From Bernardetiaceae bacterium (lineage in GTDB: Bacteria; Bacteroidota; Bacteroidia; Cytophagales; Thermoflexibacteraceae): a stretch of DNA of 49,347 nt. The notes beneath the pieces were generated by a model, which saw nothing but the letters and a program-made list of their open reading frames with translations, searched no databases and was not told the origin of the DNA. A program made the position numbers and the translations under genes. Shown here piece by piece: positions 15,916-25,135 of the stretch (positions are counted from its first letter, which is position 1; each line of letters opens with the position of its first letter). Location of the stretch: positions 1-49,347 of the forward strand of contig JALONO010000023.1 of assembly GCA_025454895.1 (NCBI GenBank). The letters run 5' to 3'.

Positions 15916-16416
15916 CTAAGATTGGCCCAGGCGGTTAGGTTGCTCCAACGTCCAGTGGATCAGCACTTCCTCGATCCAAGCCGCCAGGCCCAGGTAAACG
16001 GTCTCGGGCAGGTCGATCTCGGTGTACTGGCGGCCCGTTTCCCAAAACACGATGGGGCAAGTGCCGTCGACCCGCAGGTAGCGGGTATCAAAACAATAAA
16101 AATGCCCTTCGCCGTCGGTAGCAAAAGGCACCAGGTAACTAAACATGGGGAAGGCGGCCTCGAAGTGCTGTTGGTAATGGGCCGTTTCCAACGCAGGCCC
16201 GCCCGCAAAGGAATGGCCCAACGCCAATAGGCGGGTTTTGCCCAACGCCAGGCCGTTATGCTTGGTTACTAAGGCTTTGAAATCGTCGGGGAGGGTTAAC
16301 TGGTACTGCTGCTCAAAAGCGGTAATGGTCGCTTTATCGGCCAGGGGCAGGGCCAGTTGCAGCCCCGAGGACGATAATTTCCGCAATTCTTCTAAAGCCA
16401 AGGCGAGGTCTTGCAT
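15916..16416 (-). CDS. SMI1/KNR4 (SUKH) family protein
   Basis: The 166-residue protein shows the SUKH pattern: an N-terminal helix, FEQQYQLTLPDDFKALVTKHNGLAL with the typical LPxDF and NG residues, central strands around FPMFSYLVPFATDGEGHFYCFDTRY, and a C-terminal helical cap (AAWIEEVLIHW). SUKH proteins often act as immunity proteins against toxins, but many are housekeeping or of unknown role, and no polymorphic toxin gene is next to this one. A TTG five codons upstream (16431) could start the gene; the ATG at 16416 is preferred. It may be co-transcribed with yajQ. Confidence 0.88.
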   Translation of the reverse strand: MQDLALALEELRKLSSSGLQLALPLADKATITAFEQQYQLTLPDDFKALVTKHNGLALGKTRLLALGHSFAGGPALETAHYQQHFEAAFPMFSYLVPFATDGEGHFYCFDTRYLRVDGTCPIVFWETGRQYTEIDLPETVYLGLAAWIEEVLIHWTLEQPNRLGQS

Positions 16417-16566
16417 AAGGCTCTGTCTCAATCTTTACAACTAAACCGATTGATTTTTAGGATGGTTGAACAAAAGTAAGGCTTTTGTTCGACAATCCCG
16501 CAACATTTTGCCCCTTTGGCTCGGCCAAGTGCGGGTTTAACCGGGCCAGTGGCCGCGCTGGGCAGC

Positions 16567-16599
16567 AAAACGGCCCAAACCCGCCGGGGGCTTGGGCCG
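16567..16599 (-). terminator. Rho-independent terminator after the 1704-residue protein gene
   Basis: CGGCCCAA (16571-16578) pairs with TTGGGCCG (16592-16599). On the minus strand the stem is followed by TTTTGC. It lies 25 bp past the stop. Confidence 0.75.
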
Positions 16600-16623
16600 T
16601 GGCCGCATTGGCGCGCTCAAAGG

Positions 16624-19600
16624 TTACTTGTCGCCGTCGTCGCCTTCTTTCTCAATGGTCTCGTCCTCGTCGGCGGGGGCCATGTCTTCGGGCGGCTCTT
16701 GGTCCAGGTACACCCGGTAAAACCGCGACACAAAGCTGTTTTTCTCGCTGCTGGTGGCGGCGGCAAACTTGTCCTTGCTTTTGGGGTTGGCCACCTTGGC
16801 ATTCAACTCGCCGCTGGACGTGAGGATTTTCACGTCGTTTTTGCGGTAGGTGATAAAATACCAGTGACGCTTGTTCACCTTCAAGTAGAGGTTGATCACC
16901 GCCTCGTCGGCGTTTTTACCCACCGGGATCTCGATGGCCCCGGTCATGTTCATATTAATTTTTTGCTTGAAGATGTTGGACACCTGGATTTTGCCCGTGC
17001 TGTACCAGGCCCGGTTGTCGGCCGACCAGCGCATCTGGGCCGACGAGATGACCAAGGCTAGGTTGCCCATCACGTCGCGCAACTCCGAGTCGTCAGCCTT
17101 GCGGGCGTAGTCGTCGGCGGTTTTGCCATCGGGGAAAATCCCGCCCAGCTTCGCAAACAAGGCCGGATCGTTTTTGGGCACGCTCTCCTCAAAATCGGCC
17201 TGGTCTTCCAGGTGCTTGGCCATGTCTTTAAAAGCGTCGCCCTTGCCGTCTTCCAGTTGCAGGGCAATCATCAGGTCAGCATTATATTTATCTTCCCGGA
17301 AATTGCCCTTGCCCAGCCCGGCGGTGCGGATCATAAACTTGGGGTCAGGTTTCACGATGTCCAACTTGCCATCAAACTCCACGTTACCGCTGCCGTTGCT
17401 GTATAAGAAATGGTTGCCCCGGTAGGTTTTCTTGTCGCGGCGGTCGGCGGTGGCCACCGAGTAGCCAGTGGGCAATTTTTTAAACTGGCCCGAAACGGCA
17501 AACATCGGCTCGTCGTTCTTATCGCGCAGTTTGCTCTCGTAAATGGTGTACAGGTCGCGGTTTTTGCCCAGGAAAATGCCCGTGCCGAACTTTTGGCCGT
17601 CCACCTCACGGGTATTGTCCACGTAGGTGATCGAGTCGAGGCCGTTGTAGGCAAACCAGGCCCCATCTTCCAGGTCGGTGTAGCGGTAAAAGCCTTTGAA
17701 CTCCAACTGGGGCGTAATGGCCCGCATGGTTACCTGACCTTTGTACTGGATGCCCGCCTGTTTGATAAAGTTGTCCTCCTCCGTAATCTCGGTACGGGCC
17801 AAGGTGTGCCGCTCTTTCTTGAAAGCGGGAATTTTGCCCTTGCTTTCCTTAGTGTCGTCGGGCACGTCCATATCGGCAAAAATGAAGTTGTCGAACTTCA
17901 TTAAAAACTCGGTGTTTTCGTCGTTGACGTAGGGCCGCACCGCACTGCCTTCGTAAAAATCGCGGGAGGTGATTTTGATGGCCCCTTGCTTGAGCTTGTG
18001 GTACTCGTTATCGGCGGCAATGAAAAGTTCGGCATCCTTCAACTCGTCCATGTTGGCCTCGCCCCGGATCACCACATCGCCGTTTTTGGGGAAGATTTTG
18101 GAATCGACCACAATGATGTACGGTACCCCGCCAATATTGAGGATGTGCTTGGTCATGTCGTAAGTGGCCGATAACCCGATGAAATTCAGCCCCTTCTGTT
18201 CCGGCTTGGTGGAGGTGAACACCGATTTTTCCTTCGATTTACCCTCGGGCAACGACATCACCACGCTCTTGCTATCGAAGTTCCACACGGCCTCGCCCAG
18301 CGAAGTTTTGTAGCGGGTAAAGGGGAACCGGAAGCTCTGCTCCCCTTCCACCTCGGTGCGGATGTTGGCCACCCGCTCGCCCATGTCGTAGTTGATGGCC
18401 ACGTTGGTAGCCAGCATGGCCGGAGTTTCCGGGTTGTTGGTCTTCAGCTTAAAATACTCGGCGTGGCGGGCGGTGTACTTGGTTTCTTGAAAATTGAATT
18501 GCCTCGATTTGGCTATGGCCGCTCCGTTCTCGATAATGCCCCGGCCGGTGAGGCTGTCGGGCATGTAGGTGAGCGTGCCCTTGTAGGTGCTCAACTGGTC
18601 GCGCGCGATCTTCGCCTCGTTGTTGGCGTAGATTTTAAACGGGCTGTTCACCGTGTCGGTAGTGGTGAGTTCCATGCTGTCCACCTTGGGGAACCAGCGC
18701 ATCCGGTAATTGAGCAGTTCCACGTCGGGGAAACTGGCCCGCCGGTAGTTGCCCGCCGGGATGCTGCCCACGTTTTTAATAATATCCTTGGTTTTGGAGA
18801 CGTGCTTGCTCAGCGAAGTTACCGAGTCGGGGTAGTAGATAAAATCGTTCGACTCGAAGGTGCCGCTCAGGTAATTGATGGTGCCGGAGCCGCGCAACCC
18901 GTTGTTATCCAAAGTGATAGTGCCGTTATACACCCCGGTGTGGGCCTTCATGGTACCCACCGAGTCGGTGTAAAGGGGGTAGCCGCGCGGGAACCGGGCA
19001 TCCGACTTGGTTTCGTGGGTGAAACCGAAACTGTTGTCCTTCTGGATTTTCATGCCCTGCTCAAAGTCAGGGAAAATGCCTCGGGTGCGGAACATGCCCA
19101 GCAGTGGGTTAGCCGAAGCCGGGCGCGACTGCATACTATCCAGTTTAAAGGCGTACATGTCGAATTGGATGCTGGAGTCAGCGTAGGCTTTTTCGCCGCC
19201 CAGTATTTCAGCCCCGCTAAACGTGATCTGGGCACCGCCCTGGGCCGTGAACATGGGGTACTGAGCCGCTTGGGGCAAATACTGGCGCATTTCGCCGGAG
19301 CGGTTTTTCGGATAGGCCAAGTACAGCACCCCGTTGGCATTGCGGATTTTATTGGCCATCAGCGAGTCTTCGCCGGTGGGGTTGCCCTTCTTGTCGCGCC
19401 GTTTCAGGGTTTTGCCCGTGAGCGAGTCGCGCACCAAAATCCCGATCGAGTCGATCTCGGGCATGTTGATTTTGAAGGTATCGTAGTTGAAGGTGAAATT
19501 CTTCCCCCAAAACTTGCCGTAGCCGCGCTGGTCCACCCGGCCGTTGAAACTGATGCTGCGGTTTTTGCCGATGCGGATGGTGTTTTTTTCCGGGTAGGCC

Positions 19601-21738
19601 CACACGCCCCGGTTGCGGTTGCGCCGGGCCACGTCCTCCTCGGTTTGGCGGCGGGCCGCTGGGGTGTCGCCACCCAGTTGGTCGTCCTCGGTGGCGGGCC
19701 GCCACACCGGGAACACCCGCACCCCGCGCACGATCAGCTCGTAAGTGTTCAGGTCCAGCACGGCATTGCGGCCAAAGTCGGTAGCGGAAAAAATCTCCAA
19801 ATTATCAAAATCAATGGTGCGGTTGGAGGCGTTGAAATACAAAATCGCCTTGCGCTTCACCGTTACCCAATCGTTAGGCTCATCATAACTGATAAAGCCC
19901 ATGCGGTCAGCAAAGCGCATCCCACTTTTAATGGTATTGGGGTTGATTTTGAAGGCTTTGGCCAGGTCGGCCGAAGCAAACTGCATGGAGTTGATCGACT
20001 TGCCGTAGGCCACCGTGATGCCGATGGGGTTGAACGAGGCCCCGGCTTGCAAACTGCTGTAAGTGGGGTCGCTGAAATAATCCACCGAGCGGATTTCGGC
20101 CTTCACCGTGTTCATGATGCTGTCCTGGATGGCCTTGTTCGACGACAAAATGGAGAACTCCATGCTGTCTTGGGCCACGTTCCACTTCAGGTTGTCGGCC
20201 AGCACTTCTACTTTGTGGTACGAGTCGGCGTAGGGCGTGTAGCTGTAATCTTGGCGATTTTTGCGGGCGTTCAAAATGCCCTTGGCCACGTTGTAATTTA
20301 ACTGCGAACCGGGGTGGGTAATCGAGTCCTGGCCTTTGTTGATGTAAATGGCAATGCCCACCGCCGGGTTGCGGAAGGTGGTATCGGTGATCATGAACTC
20401 GCGGGTGGAGGTGGCCCGGAACTTCTTTTGCCCGTTTTTGCTGAGCACAATGGTGGACGGCCCCTGGGCAAAGTTGGCACTGCTAAACCGCTTGCCCACC
20501 AGGCCCGCGCCGCCCTCGTACTCTAAATCCTTGGCCAAATTCTTTACTTTCAAGTTGTTATAGTAAGATTGAAAGCGCGGATACACCGCTTTGTCGGGGC
20601 TGCCCGCCCGCAGGCTGCGGTACTCGAACACGCCCAGCGCGCCCGAGTCGAGCCGGTTTTTGAGGAAAAACTTGGCGTGCTCGGCCACTAGTTCCGGGGT
20701 GCGGATGTTGAAATGGTACTCGTCCAGGTCGGCATAAGCATCGTCGGGTTTGAAGCCCAGCCCGGCCCAGTCGGCCCGGCCGCCCTTGCCCACAAACCGA
20801 TACGCCGATACGTAGATTTTGCCCTCGCCCCCCGTAATGCGGAGGCTATCGTGCTGGCCCGCCATCACCAGGTCGGTTTTGGCGATGTTGATGATGGGGC
20901 CGGGGTAAACCGGGATTTCGGGCTTGGGAAAAAACTTTTGCACCGGGGCCTGGCTAGGCCGCTGGCCCGCCTTTTTGCTCCCTTTGGCGGCCTGGGCCTC
21001 GGCGGGTTGGAAATCGCTGGCCCCGCTGCCAGAGTCGCCCCAGCCGTCGTTGGCCCCCCAACTTTCTTGCTTGTTCTCGTCTTCGGCGATTTTGATGGGG
21101 TCGCCCCAGCCACTGTCGGCCCCCCAGCTTTCTTCCACGGGTTCCGGCTTTTTCTGTGCCTTGGCGGTGTCGGGGGCCAAGTTAGCCAGTGTGTCGGGCT
21201 TTTCCACCGGGATTGCCTCGGTGGCCTTGCTGGCGGGCACATAGTCGAAGGTGAGCAGCACGGGCTTAGTGGCCCGCAAGCGGCTAAAGGCGGAATAATA
21301 CAGCGAATTGCTTTTGAGCAAGCTCTGGGTGGTGCTGAACAACCGGGCCAGCGTTTCTACCCCCAACTCTTTGGAGGTTTGCTCGGTAATGCTGATGAAC
21401 TTGTCCAACTGGTCGGGGGCTACCCGGCCCTTGGCCCGCACAATGTGGTTGATGGTGGCTAAAAACCCCTCCAAATGCGGGACCGGGGCAATGCCGCGCT
21501 TCTGCATGTCTTGGGCTACCCGCACAATGGTTTTGCGCTGGGGGTCGGAAAGGCTGGTTTTCCACAGTCCGGCAAACTCGGTGGCTACGCCTACGGCGGT
21601 GCGGCTGGTGGCCCGGCTAAACACGGCTTGCACGTCGGCCGGAAAAGTTTCTTCTTTCTCAAACTTGACAAACTGGGCCTGGGCCGAGGCCAAGCTGAGT
21701 AAAAAGGCGAGTAATGCGAGGCAAAAACGGTTTTTCAT
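16624..21738 (-). CDS. Very large exported beta-rich protein of unknown function (1704 residues)
   Basis: The product starts with a signal peptide (MKNRFCLALLAFLLSLASAQAQ) and has no other clear membrane helix. Residues 25-165 are helical; residues 165-280 are a Pro/Lys/Glu-rich linker with two copies of an ESWGA-x-x-GWGD motif (203-213 and 225-235). From about 290 to 1650 the sequence is dominated by short alternating hydrophobic strands and turns (GSGTINYLSGTFESNDFIYYPDS; GEANMDELKDAELFIAAD), like LptA/OstA-type or other stacked beta folds, but I cannot name a domain. The C-terminus is a very acidic tail. I see no T9SS sorting domain. A conserved scaffold or transport bridge in the periplasm is one possibility, a surface layer component another. 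It is a single-gene unit with its own terminator. Confidence 0.85.
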   Translation of the reverse strand: MKNRFCLALLAFLLSLASAQAQFVKFEKEETFPADVQAVFSRATSRTAVGVATEFAGLWKTSLSDPQRKTIVRVAQDMQKRGIAPVPHLEGFLATINHIVRAKGRVAPDQLDKFISITEQTSKELGVETLARLFSTTQSLLKSNSLYYSAFSRLRATKPVLLTFDYVPASKATEAIPVEKPDTLANLAPDTAKAQKKPEPVEESWGADSGWGDPIKIAEDENKQESWGANDGWGDSGSGASDFQPAEAQAAKGSKKAGQRPSQAPVQKFFPKPEIPVYPGPIINIAKTDLVMAGQHDSLRITGGEGKIYVSAYRFVGKGGRADWAGLGFKPDDAYADLDEYHFNIRTPELVAEHAKFFLKNRLDSGALGVFEYRSLRAGSPDKAVYPRFQSYYNNLKVKNLAKDLEYEGGAGLVGKRFSSANFAQGPSTIVLSKNGQKKFRATSTREFMITDTTFRNPAVGIAIYINKGQDSITHPGSQLNYNVAKGILNARKNRQDYSYTPYADSYHKVEVLADNLKWNVAQDSMEFSILSSNKAIQDSIMNTVKAEIRSVDYFSDPTYSSLQAGASFNPIGITVAYGKSINSMQFASADLAKAFKINPNTIKSGMRFADRMGFISYDEPNDWVTVKRKAILYFNASNRTIDFDNLEIFSATDFGRNAVLDLNTYELIVRGVRVFPVWRPATEDDQLGGDTPAARRQTEEDVARRNRNRGVWAYPEKNTIRIGKNRSISFNGRVDQRGYGKFWGKNFTFNYDTFKINMPEIDSIGILVRDSLTGKTLKRRDKKGNPTGEDSLMANKIRNANGVLYLAYPKNRSGEMRQYLPQAAQYPMFTAQGGAQITFSGAEILGGEKAYADSSIQFDMYAFKLDSMQSRPASANPLLGMFRTRGIFPDFEQGMKIQKDNSFGFTHETKSDARFPRGYPLYTDSVGTMKAHTGVYNGTITLDNNGLRGSGTINYLSGTFESNDFIYYPDSVTSLSKHVSKTKDIIKNVGSIPAGNYRRASFPDVELLNYRMRWFPKVDSMELTTTDTVNSPFKIYANNEAKIARDQLSTYKGTLTYMPDSLTGRGIIENGAAIAKSRQFNFQETKYTARHAEYFKLKTNNPETPAMLATNVAINYDMGERVANIRTEVEGEQSFRFPFTRYKTSLGEAVWNFDSKSVVMSLPEGKSKEKSVFTSTKPEQKGLNFIGLSATYDMTKHILNIGGVPYIIVVDSKIFPKNGDVVIRGEANMDELKDAELFIAADNEYHKLKQGAIKITSRDFYEGSAVRPYVNDENTEFLMKFDNFIFADMDVPDDTKESKGKIPAFKKERHTLARTEITEEDNFIKQAGIQYKGQVTMRAITPQLEFKGFYRYTDLEDGAWFAYNGLDSITYVDNTREVDGQKFGTGIFLGKNRDLYTIYESKLRDKNDEPMFAVSGQFKKLPTGYSVATADRRDKKTYRGNHFLYSNGSGNVEFDGKLDIVKPDPKFMIRTAGLGKGNFREDKYNADLMIALQLEDGKGDAFKDMAKHLEDQADFEESVPKNDPALFAKLGGIFPDGKTADDYARKADDSELRDVMGNLALVISSAQMRWSADNRAWYSTGKIQVSNIFKQKINMNMTGAIEIPVGKNADEAVINLYLKVNKRHWYFITYRKNDVKILTSSGELNAKVANPKSKDKFAAATSSEKNSFVSRFYRVYLDQEPPEDMAPADEDETIEKEGDDGDK

Positions 21739-21862
21739 TAGACTAATTTGGCGAAGGGATAATGCTCACGGTCAGCCGCCTAGCCCAAAACGGGGCTGGC
21801 AACTGCGCAGGTGGGCTTCATCGCGGTAAATCTGGGTATCCCTAACGCAAAAATCAGGCTAA

Positions 21863-22315
21863 CTACTTTTCGTAATACTGCTTGGCTACCCACAGCAGGC
21901 CAAACGACTCGCCGCCCTCGCGCTGGGTGTGCTTGTGGTGCGCATGGTGGGCCCGCCTCAGTGCCCGCAAATACCGGTTGCGCGACTTGCGGAAAAAGGC
22001 GTACCGCTGGTGGATAAACACATCGTGTACCCAAAAATACACCACCCCGTACAGCGTGATGCCCAGCCCGGCGTAGAACCAATAGTTCCAACCTTGGGCA
22101 ATGCCCAGGTAGATGAGCCAAGCCCCAGGGATGGCGAAAAAAAGGAAAAAGAGGTCGTTTTTCTCAAAAAACTGGCCTTCCACTTTTTGGTGGTGCGACT
22201 CGTGGAGCATCCACAACGCCCCGTGCATTACGTAGCGGTGCAACAGCCAGGCCGCTCCTTCGGTGGCTAAAAACGCGCCTAGCAGGGCCAAAAGGTTGAT
22301 AATAAAAGTCATCAT
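21863..22315 (-). CDS. crtZ: Beta-carotene hydroxylase, CrtZ type
   Basis: A 150-residue membrane di-iron hydroxylase. The His clusters are in place: HRYVMH (26-31), HESHH (38-42), HDVFIH (97-102) and HHAHHKH (123-129), within a four-helix membrane layout (helices near 4-22, 55-72, 75-95). CrtZ adds hydroxyl groups at C3 of the beta-rings of beta-carotene, giving zeaxanthin, a common pigment in yellow to orange Bacteroidota. The length is typical for short CrtZ proteins. No other carotenoid gene is in the window, so the pathway is presumably completed elsewhere. Two adjacent ATG codons (22315, 22312) are possible starts. Confidence 0.92.
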   Translation of the reverse strand: MMTFIINLLALLGAFLATEGAAWLLHRYVMHGALWMLHESHHQKVEGQFFEKNDLFFLFFAIPGAWLIYLGIAQGWNYWFYAGLGITLYGVVYFWVHDVFIHQRYAFFRKSRNRYLRALRRAHHAHHKHTQREGGESFGLLWVAKQYYEK

Positions 22316-22658
22316 TGGTAAAAAACAAAGTCAGTTATTTTGGGTGGTGCAAACGACTAGAGGGCAAAAATCGGGGCCGGTGGCCGCCTATCCAAACCCT
22401 CCGCCCAGTGAGTGATGGCTTTGCTTTCCACATAACCACGGCGGATGGGATTTGGTTTACTACCAACTAGGCCGCAAATGCCTTTTAACTTAACCTACGC
22501 CTTGCCCAATAAATATCCTAATCACTTGTTTATTAGAAAGTTAAACCGATTATTTCATCTTCCCGAAACCTCGTCGCGGTTGCAAAAGGAGCGTCCGAAG
22601 GGCTCGGGGTGTATCTTTTTGACCTTTAAATCATTATTTTGACGTAAAAACCGCCTTC
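22316..22658. other. Intergenic region between crtZ and the DUF4837 gene
   Basis: These 343 bp separate two divergent genes. A 65-codon plus-strand frame at 22445-22642 has no family features and unusual composition, so it is not called. The stretch 22490-22640 is AT-rich. A TATTTTG sequence just upstream of 22640 is one base short of the -7 consensus and could serve the DUF4837 gene. Nothing else is recognised. Confidence 0.55.
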
Positions 22659-23777
22659 ATGCCTTACTTCCGCCAACATTCGTCCCGACTGCTCGTTCTC
22701 GCACTTTGCATTTTCCTCACCCAATTAAGCCTACCTGGCTGCGACCAGGCCACCGTGCGCCAGCAGGTGGGCAAGCCCCTGGCCCAAGGTGCCCCCGGCG
22801 AGCTCCTGCTCGTGGCCGACTCGACCACCATGGCCGGGCCAGTGGGCCAGGCATTCCGGCAGGCGTTTGCCCCGCCCCTGCCAGGCACGTTGATCGAGGA
22901 ACCCGCCCTGACCGTGATCCAAATCAATCCCTTTCAGTTTAACGACTTGTGGCGGCGGCATAAAAACATTGTGATTTTGACTTCGATGGAACGCACCAAT
23001 TACCAAACCCAACGCCTCAAACAATTTTTTAACAAGGAAAGCCTCGACCTGATCGCCAAGGACAAAAGCCGCTACCTGTTTGCCAAAAACGACGAATTTG
23101 CCCGTGGCCAGTTGGTGATGTTCCTCTTTAGCCAAAGCGACAACTTGCTGGTGCAAAATTTGACCGTACAAGGCCCCAACTTGCGCAAAATGTTCGAAGA
23201 CCTGGAGGTAAAACGGTTGAAAGCCAAATATTTAACCGTGAGGGCCGACGAAGGGCGGCTAGAAAAGAAAATCGCCCAGGAACACGGTTTCCAAATCCCC
23301 TTGCCCAAGGGTTACCAGTTGGCCAACAGCACCAAAAACAGCGACGGGCAAAGCGGTTTTGTGTGGGTGCGGTTCCCGGAGTACGAGGTGGATCGCAACC
23401 TGCTGGTAGCCTACCGGCCTTACGTGAGCGAAGACCAGTTCAAACCTGATAGCATATTTGCCTGGCGCGAGCGGATCTGCAAAGCCTACCTCTACGGCGA
23501 CCCGGCCAATCCCGAAAGTGTGATGTTGACCGAAACCCTGCAACCGCCCGCTTACCAGTCCACCGTACTTAACCAGCAGTACAACTACGCCCAAGAAATG
23601 CGCGGCCTGTGGAAAACCAAGAACATTAGCATGGGGGGGCTGTTTGTGAGCTACACTTTTGCTGACCCCAAAAAGGGGCGTTTATACTACGCCGAGGGTT
23701 TCGTGTACGCCCCCGCGCGCGACTACAAGCGGGAGTTCTTGCGCGAGTTTGAAACCGTGATCAAGTCTATTCAATAG
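22659..23777 (+). CDS. DUF4837 family lipoprotein
   Basis: A 372-residue lipoprotein with lipobox LPGC (Cys28). The following sequence fits the Bacteroidota-specific DUF4837 family: GELLLVADSTTMAGPVGQAFRQAF near the start, then ALTVIQINPFQFNDLWRRHKNIVIL, and later a central second half with WVRFPEYEVDRNLLVAYRPY and a C-terminal GLFVSYTFADPKKGRLYYAEGFVYAP. The function of the family is unknown; it is often a single gene near translation or nucleotide genes. Here tdk follows after 73 bp and may be transcribed from the same promoter or from its own weak TATTTTCG box near 23839. Confidence 0.9.
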   Translation: MPYFRQHSSRLLVLALCIFLTQLSLPGCDQATVRQQVGKPLAQGAPGELLLVADSTTMAGPVGQAFRQAFAPPLPGTLIEEPALTVIQINPFQFNDLWRRHKNIVILTSMERTNYQTQRLKQFFNKESLDLIAKDKSRYLFAKNDEFARGQLVMFLFSQSDNLLVQNLTVQGPNLRKMFEDLEVKRLKAKYLTVRADEGRLEKKIAQEHGFQIPLPKGYQLANSTKNSDGQSGFVWVRFPEYEVDRNLLVAYRPYVSEDQFKPDSIFAWRERICKAYLYGDPANPESVMLTETLQPPAYQSTVLNQQYNYAQEMRGLWKTKNISMGGLFVSYTFADPKKGRLYYAEGFVYAPARDYKREFLREFETVIKSIQ

Positions 23778-23850
23778 TTTACCGCCCGGCAAGCCGTAAA
23801 ATTTAGCCCGTCATGCCGCTTTATGCCGCCTGGGGCGGTATTTTCGCCGC

Positions 23851-24447
23851 ATGGAACCATACTTAACCAACCATACCCGGTCGGGCTGGATCGAGGTCAT
23901 CTGCGGCTCGATGTTCTCCGGCAAAACCGAGGAGCTGATCCGCCGGGTGAACCGGGCCTTGATTGCCCGGCAAGAAGTGGCCATTTTCAAGCCCCTGCTC
24001 GACTCCCGGTACGACGAAGTAAAGGTGGTATCGCACAACCGTACCGAACTACACTCGAACCCCATTAGCGACCCGCGCGAAATGCTGCTGGTGGCCCGCA
24101 ACTGCCACGTGATCGGGGTGGACGAGGCCCAGTTTTTCGACGACAGCCTGCCCGAGGTTTGCGAAGCCCTGGCCAAGCGGGGCAAGCGCATCATCGTCTC
24201 CGGCCTGGACATGGACTTTGAAGGCAAGCCCTTTGGCGTGCTGCCCCACCTCATGGCCATTGCCGAGTTTATCACCAAGGTGCACGCCGTGTGCGTGCAG
24301 TGCGGGGGCATGGCCTCATTCTCGTACCGGCTGGCCGCCTCGCGCGAGCGGGTGCTCCTGGGCGAGAAGGAGGCTTACGAACCCCGTTGCCGCCACTGCT
24401 TTTACCTGGGCGAGGCCCTGCCCAAAAAAGAAGCCCCCACGAGGTAG
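23851..24447 (+). CDS. tdk: Thymidine kinase
   Basis: The 198-residue product is a type II (TK1-like) thymidine kinase that phosphorylates thymidine for the salvage pathway. The P-loop GSMFSGKT lies at residues 19-26, the Walker B-like segment DEAQF at 91-95, with Glu92 as the probable catalytic base, and a structural zinc site is formed by CVQC (148-151) and CRHC (180-183). The lasso region before the second Cys pair contains the expected SFSYR sequence. The length is typical. It is followed by the broken nuclease-like gene. Confidence 0.96.
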   Translation: MEPYLTNHTRSGWIEVICGSMFSGKTEELIRRVNRALIARQEVAIFKPLLDSRYDEVKVVSHNRTELHSNPISDPREMLLVARNCHVIGVDEAQFFDDSLPEVCEALAKRGKRIIVSGLDMDFEGKPFGVLPHLMAIAEFITKVHAVCVQCGGMASFSYRLAASRERVLLGEKEAYEPRCRHCFYLGEALPKKEAPTR

Positions 24448-24506
24448 GTCAAATGGCGGAAAGTTTTCGGGGTTTATTGAGCTTTTGAGAAAAAAAATTC
24501 GGGCTG

Positions 24507-25135
24507 ATGGCCTACAATAAATTCAAACGACTGACCCAACTCCGGGAGCAATTTGGCCTCAACGATGTGCAACGGGCTTGGCTGCAAAACCAACCCTGGC
24601 CCCCCGAAGCAGTTACTGATTTGCTCAAAATAGCCTTGCAAGAGGCTGCGCAAGAAACTTTGATGACGAAAAAAGCCAAGTCGGAGTACATTATAGTCCC
24701 CATGATCAAGGAATTGCGTCTCCACAATGTGGATAAGTTCAAAAACCTTTTCCGGCTTCGAGTTCAACGTGGATGCCAAACGCGGGCTTAGCGGGTTCTG
24801 CGACTTTATCCTGGCCCTGGCCGTAGATCGGGTGGAAATTTCCGCCCCGATTTTTTGTTTGGTGGAGGCCAAAAACGCCGAAATTGAAAAGGGGGTTTGC
24901 CCAGTGCGGGGCCGAAATGTACGCAGGGCAACTTTTTAACCAGCAACAAGGCAAACCTCAAACCAACGTTTTTGGCTGCGTTACCAAAGCTTTTTCGTGG
25001 TGCTTCCTCAAGTTGGAGGGGCAGAATCTCTACATTGACCCCAATTACCTGCCGCTCACCTTCACCCAACCCCACCAAGTGCTCGGGGCGTTGCAAACCA
25101 TCCTGCACGACGCTATCCGGCAAGCGGCCGCCTAG
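24507..25135 (+). pseudogene. PD-(D/E)XK nuclease-like gene with two +1 frameshifts
   Basis: Three frames encode one continuous protein. Frame one gives MAYNKFKRLTQLREQFGLN through VDKFKN; frame two gives FSGFEFNVDAKRGLSGFCDFILALAV and PIFCLVEAKN; frame three gives FAQCGAEMYAGQLFNQQ to the end. The Asp in FCDF together with Glu-x-Lys in VEAKN, and a Gln in the next helix, form the PD-(D/E)XK active-site pattern. Each shift lies at a homopolymer (AAAAA at 24741-24745, GGGGG at 24891-24895); removing one base from each gives 627 nt, a clean 208-residue protein. Similar short proteins are common in cyanobacteria and Bacteroidota and have no proven function. The stop codon overlaps that of the convergent gene (CTAG at 25132-25135). 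It is either decayed or affected by sequencing errors. Confidence 0.75.

Noticed and set aside
15916-16416. SMI1/KNR4 protein as immunity of a toxin system
   Set aside because: No polymorphic toxin, Rhs or secretion gene lies nearby, so the link is unsupported here.
18463-20301. 612-codon plus-strand frame inside the 1704-residue protein gene
   Set aside because: It lies antisense to a clear signal-peptide protein and shows the usual Val/Gly/His-rich composition of antisense frames in GC-rich DNA.
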